Shown here in pieces: positions 6,606-9,119 of a stretch of DNA of 9,119 nt (position 1 is the first letter of the stretch; each line of letters begins with the position of its first letter). Origin of the DNA: Desulfomicrobiaceae bacterium (GTDB lineage: Bacteria > Desulfobacterota > Desulfovibrionia > Desulfovibrionales > Desulfomicrobiaceae). The DNA is taken from positions 1-9,119 of the forward strand of contig DPEO01000106.1 in assembly GCA_003530935.1 (NCBI GenBank), read 5' to 3'. Both the position numbers and the translations under genes were made by a program. The notes below the pieces were generated by a model, which did no database searches, was not told the DNA's origin, and was given only the letters and a program-made list of their open reading frames with translations.

Positions 6606-8213
6606 TTACGGACAAAGGCGCATCCATCCCCGGGCGGCAAACGGCGTCACCGACCCGGGAGACAGCATGCTGGAAAGCCCGAGTTCCTGTCCCAATGGGA
6701 CCGGATCCACGAGCCAAAAAGCCTGCAAGGCCCCGGAAAATTGCGGAACGATCCAATACCGGCCTGCGGGCAGCGTGGCGTTGTGCGGCCATGCAAAGCG
6801 AACCCAAGCGGGCTGCGTGGGAATATCCCGGGCCGCCACCGGGCGGGAAGCCAAAACCCGCTCCCCCGGACTGCCTGCAGCAGAGGTGCCGTTTGCGGTA
6901 TCGGTAAAAATCTCCACCCACATCTGACCGCCCCCGGCTTGCCGCCACACGGCAAGTTCCACGAAATCCAAGGATGCGTTGGCGTCCACACGCATTTGCT
7001 GCGCCAGGGAATGCAGACGATCGGTCAGGATCCGCCGGGGGCGCCAAAAGATCTGGGGAACTGTTTCCATAGACTCCGGATTGAGCGCGCGGGCCGGGCC
7101 GTAGCGGGCAGGCATGCCCATGGGAAAGGGTTCCGGACACCACACCCGCGCCGGGTGGACATAGTCCTTACGGGGACGCAACGGCTTACGCCGCGGGCCG
7201 GGGGCAGGGAACACGAGGTGCGGCCCCGGCAACTCCGAACGCAGCCCAAGTCGGTCCTCCCCCGGCGGCGCCACGAGCTCCGCCTGCCAGGCAAACCGCG
7301 GGGTCACGCGCACCCCGGCCACGTGCCGCCACCGCACCGCGGCCTGAGCCAAGGCCGAAGGGACGTCCACGTCCACCACCAAAGGCACCCGCCCTGGAGG
7401 CAGCCAGCCTACCAGCCCGCGCACGTCCACAGAGACCCACCCCATGTCCGGGAGCCACACTTCCACCCAGGCGGAAAGGCCCGAAAACCCAGGGATTCGC
7501 AACGCAGCGCCGCCCCCCTCCACCACCATGTCCTGGCCAGCGTCCACGCCCACCACCGCCCGGGCAGGCAAGCCGGCCGCACGCAGCGCCGCCAGCCACG
7601 CGTGCACCAGGCCCGATATGTCACCGCTTCCCTGGCGCAGTACGGAGGTACTGTCCTCCACCACCTGGGCAGGACGAAACCCCCATTGCCCGCGCACCAG
7701 GGCCGCCACGTCCACCACGGCCTGCACCGCGCTTGCCGCACCGGCCACCACGGACTGCACCTGGGCGCGCACGGCGGCAGGGTCCACCCACGGGGTTGCC
7801 GCCAAAAACGGCCGGGCATCGGCAGCGATGCTCTCGAGCGGATATGCGGCAGTGGCATTCAGCGGCATGACCTGCCTGGTCAGGCGCACCGGGATGCGCA
7901 CTTCCACCTGCACCTGCGGCCGCTGGTGGTGCCATTGCATGGTCACGCTTCCGGATTCATGCTTTTGCCATGCAGGATTGGGGGTTGCGGAAATGGACGG
8001 CGCGCCCGCAGTGAGCTGCCATCCCCAACCCTGCCGGGAGACAAGAAGCGGCAGGCGGAGGTCCAGGCGGGTCACCCGCTCCAGATCCTCCGCGCGCCAC
8101 GTCAACACACAGGTCCCGGTCCACGTCCCAGCGCTCCCGTCCACCGCCATGATTCCCGCATAGACTCCGGGGGTCACGGCAAAGAGCAGCACCAGAGCGA
8201 AGACCAGGGGCAT
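6606..8213 (-). CDS. Exported transglutaminase-like protein lacking the catalytic Cys and His, with C-terminal beta-sandwich-like domain
   Basis: Counted from the ATG at 8213 the product is 535 residues. Residues 1-20 form a hydrophobic signal-like segment ending V-Y-A-G, unusual in having no Lys or Arg at its N-terminus. Residues about 21-125 are beta-rich, like the domain that precedes many bacterial transglutaminase cores. Residues about 165-270 resemble the transglutaminase core: GSGDISGLVHAW, LRAAGLPARAVVG, then SAWVEVWLPDMGWVSVD. In active relatives these read G-D-C and H-A-W-V-E-V. Here Ile199 replaces the nucleophile Cys and Ser247 replaces His; Asp263 is kept. Peptidase or crosslinking activity is therefore unlikely. 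A Pro/Arg-rich linker (about 328-395) leads to a C-terminal segment (about 395-503) with the pattern of a jelly-roll carbohydrate/adhesion-type domain (L-D-F-V-E-L, V-E-I-F-T-D, L-P-A-G-R-Y-W-I-V-P). A TTG at 8219 overlapping the MCP stop is an alternative start. Neither start has a clear Shine-Dalgarno, which suggests coupling to MCP translation. The function is unknown. Confidence 0.82.
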   Translation of the reverse strand: MPLVFALVLLFAVTPGVYAGIMAVDGSAGTWTGTCVLTWRAEDLERVTRLDLRLPLLVSRQGWGWQLTAGAPSISATPNPAWQKHESGSVTMQWHHQRPQVQVEVRIPVRLTRQVMPLNATAAYPLESIAADARPFLAATPWVDPAAVRAQVQSVVAGAASAVQAVVDVAALVRGQWGFRPAQVVEDSTSVLRQGSGDISGLVHAWLAALRAAGLPARAVVGVDAGQDMVVEGGGAALRIPGFSGLSAWVEVWLPDMGWVSVDVRGLVGWLPPGRVPLVVDVDVPSALAQAAVRWRHVAGVRVTPRFAWQAELVAPPGEDRLGLRSELPGPHLVFPAPGPRRKPLRPRKDYVHPARVWCPEPFPMGMPARYGPARALNPESMETVPQIFWRPRRILTDRLHSLAQQMRVDANASLDFVELAVWRQAGGGQMWVEIFTDTANGTSAAGSPGERVLASRPVAARDIPTQPAWVRFAWPHNATLPAGRYWIVPQFSGALQAFWLVDPVPLGQELGLSSMLSPGSVTPFAARGWMRLCP

Positions 8214-8215
8214 CG

Positions 8216-9119
8216 TCAACTCGTCTTGAAGGTGCGCACCAAGGCCTCCAGCTCTTTGGCGAGCGCAAGCAAGCTCTGCGCGCTGGCCTTGGTCTGATGT
8301 CCCTGCTCGGTCATGAGGGCCGCCGACTGGCGAACACTGCCCATCTCGCCGGCCACTTGGGCCACACCATCGGTGGTGCGGGCCACATTGGCGCTCACTT
8401 CCTGCAAGCCCACCGAGGCCTGGCTGATGTTGTCCACGATGTCGCGGGTGGTCACGCTCTGCTCTTCCACTGCAGCGGCGATGGTGGCCACGATGGCGTC
8501 GATGTCACCGATGACCCCGCGGATCTGCTCGATACGGCCCACCGTGGTGTCCGTGGCCGACTGGATACCGGCGATCTTCTCCCGGATCTCCTCCGTGGCG
8601 CGGGCGGTCTGGTTGGCCAGTTCTTTGATCTCATTGGCCACCACCGCGAAACCACGACCTGCCTCACCGGCCCGAGCCGCCTCGATGGTGGCGTTGAGGG
8701 CGAGAAGGTTGGTCTGCGAGGAAATGGCGGTAATGGCCTCGGTGACGGAATGGATCTGAGCCGCCACCTCGCCCAAGCGGTCCACGTCCGCGCCTGCCGC
8801 CGTGGCCGTTTCCACGGCGCCGGCAGTAATGTCTTTGGCGCGGCTGGCATTGCGGGCGATTTCCTCAATGGTGGCGCTCATCTCCTCCGAGGCCGCCGCC
8901 ACAGTGGAGATATTCACCGTGGCCTCTTCCGTGGCCGCAGCCACGGAACGCATATCCCCGGCAATACCGTCGGCGGCCTGGGCCACGCGGGCCGAGCGCG
9001 CCTCGTTGTCCGCCGCCACATCGGCCACCGCTTGGGCCACACCGTCGAGCTGCGTGGAAGTGCCCGACAAGGTCTCCACGCCGGAACGCACCTGCCCCAA
9101 AAGGTCCCGGAGCCGGGCG
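8216..9119 (-). CDS. Methyl-accepting chemotaxis protein, C-terminal signalling part (5' end cut by window edge)
   Basis: The open frame continues through the right edge, so only the last 300 residues of a chemoreceptor are present; sensor, transmembrane and HAMP parts lie outside. The visible region is a long antiparallel coiled coil: a methylation-helix segment with ATEEATVN and AAASEEMSATIEEIARN, the hairpin tip QTNLLALNATIEAARAGE followed by GRGFAVVANEIKELANQT (encoded around 8610-8718), and the returning helix with AAAVEEQSVTTRDI. The tip binds CheA and CheW at receptor arrays and drives flagellar or related responses. The protein ends in RTFKTS and has no NWETF-type CheR/CheB-tethering pentapeptide. 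Its TGA (8216-8218) abuts the next gene's start, so it heads or belongs to the operon with the transglutaminase-like and substrate-binding genes. Ligand and topology cannot be judged from this fragment. Confidence 0.95.
   Translation of the reverse strand, partial: ARLRDLLGQVRSGVETLSGTSTQLDGVAQAVADVAADNEARSARVAQAADGIAGDMRSVAAATEEATVNISTVAAASEEMSATIEEIARNASRAKDITAGAVETATAAGADVDRLGEVAAQIHSVTEAITAISSQTNLLALNATIEAARAGEAGRGFAVVANEIKELANQTARATEEIREKIAGIQSATDTTVGRIEQIRGVIGDIDAIVATIAAAVEEQSVTTRDIVDNISQASVGLQEVSANVARTTDGVAQVAGEMGSVRQSAALMTEQGHQTKASAQSLLALAKELEALVRTFKTS

Noticed and set aside
6486..8297. A 603-codon open frame on the plus strand opposite the transglutaminase-like gene
   Set aside because: It is rich in His, Pro, Arg and Gly with no recognisable domain. 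It is the expected antisense shadow of GC-rich coding sequence; the minus-strand product has a signal segment and family motifs.
9098..9100. TTG as a possible start of the chemotaxis protein
   Set aside because: It lies inside the signalling coiled coil and the frame stays open to the window edge, so the gene is simply truncated by the window.

Overview
This is a gene-dense, GC-rich bacterial chromosome segment with six protein-coding genes plus one more cut by the right edge. I see no RNA genes, insertion sequences, CRISPR arrays or phage genes. The gene set suits an anaerobic delta-proteobacterium of the Desulfovibrionales type: LL-diaminopimelate aminotransferase for lysine/peptidoglycan synthesis, a tandem universal stress protein, a Na/Pi cotransporter fused to a PhoU-like domain, and a chemoreceptor of the AVEEQ type. 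That assignment is inference from gene content and sequence flavour, not a database match.

Layout. (1) Bases 1-2795, minus strand: murJ (lipid II flippase) followed after 39 bp by dapL, which runs off the left edge a few residues before its end. Both serve the peptidoglycan pathway and look like one transcription unit. (2) Bases 2796-2886: a short divergent intergenic region with two small inverted repeats. (3) Bases 2887-3753, plus strand: a two-domain universal stress protein. (4) Bases 3878-5551, plus strand: a Na+/phosphate cotransporter-PhoU fusion, preceded by a dyad-symmetric element in its leader. (5) Bases 5563-5608: a strong palindromic terminator with a T-tract on both strands, shared by the two convergent transcription units. 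(6) Bases 5622-9119, minus strand: a tight three-gene cluster read as chemoreceptor (MCP, partial), then a secreted transglutaminase-like protein, then a periplasmic ABC-type substrate-binding protein.

The most interesting part is the right-hand cluster. The transglutaminase-like protein keeps the recognisable core, but isoleucine stands where the nucleophilic Cys should be and serine where the catalytic His should be; only the Asp remains. It also carries a C-terminal beta-sandwich-like domain. It is probably a non-enzymatic, exported binding or structural protein. Its start is next to the MCP stop codon, and it is followed after 21 bp by a substrate-binding protein with no ABC permease or ATPase gene after it, because the terminator comes directly afterwards. 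This suggests, as a hypothesis only, an envelope sensing module in which exported proteins feed a chemoreceptor.
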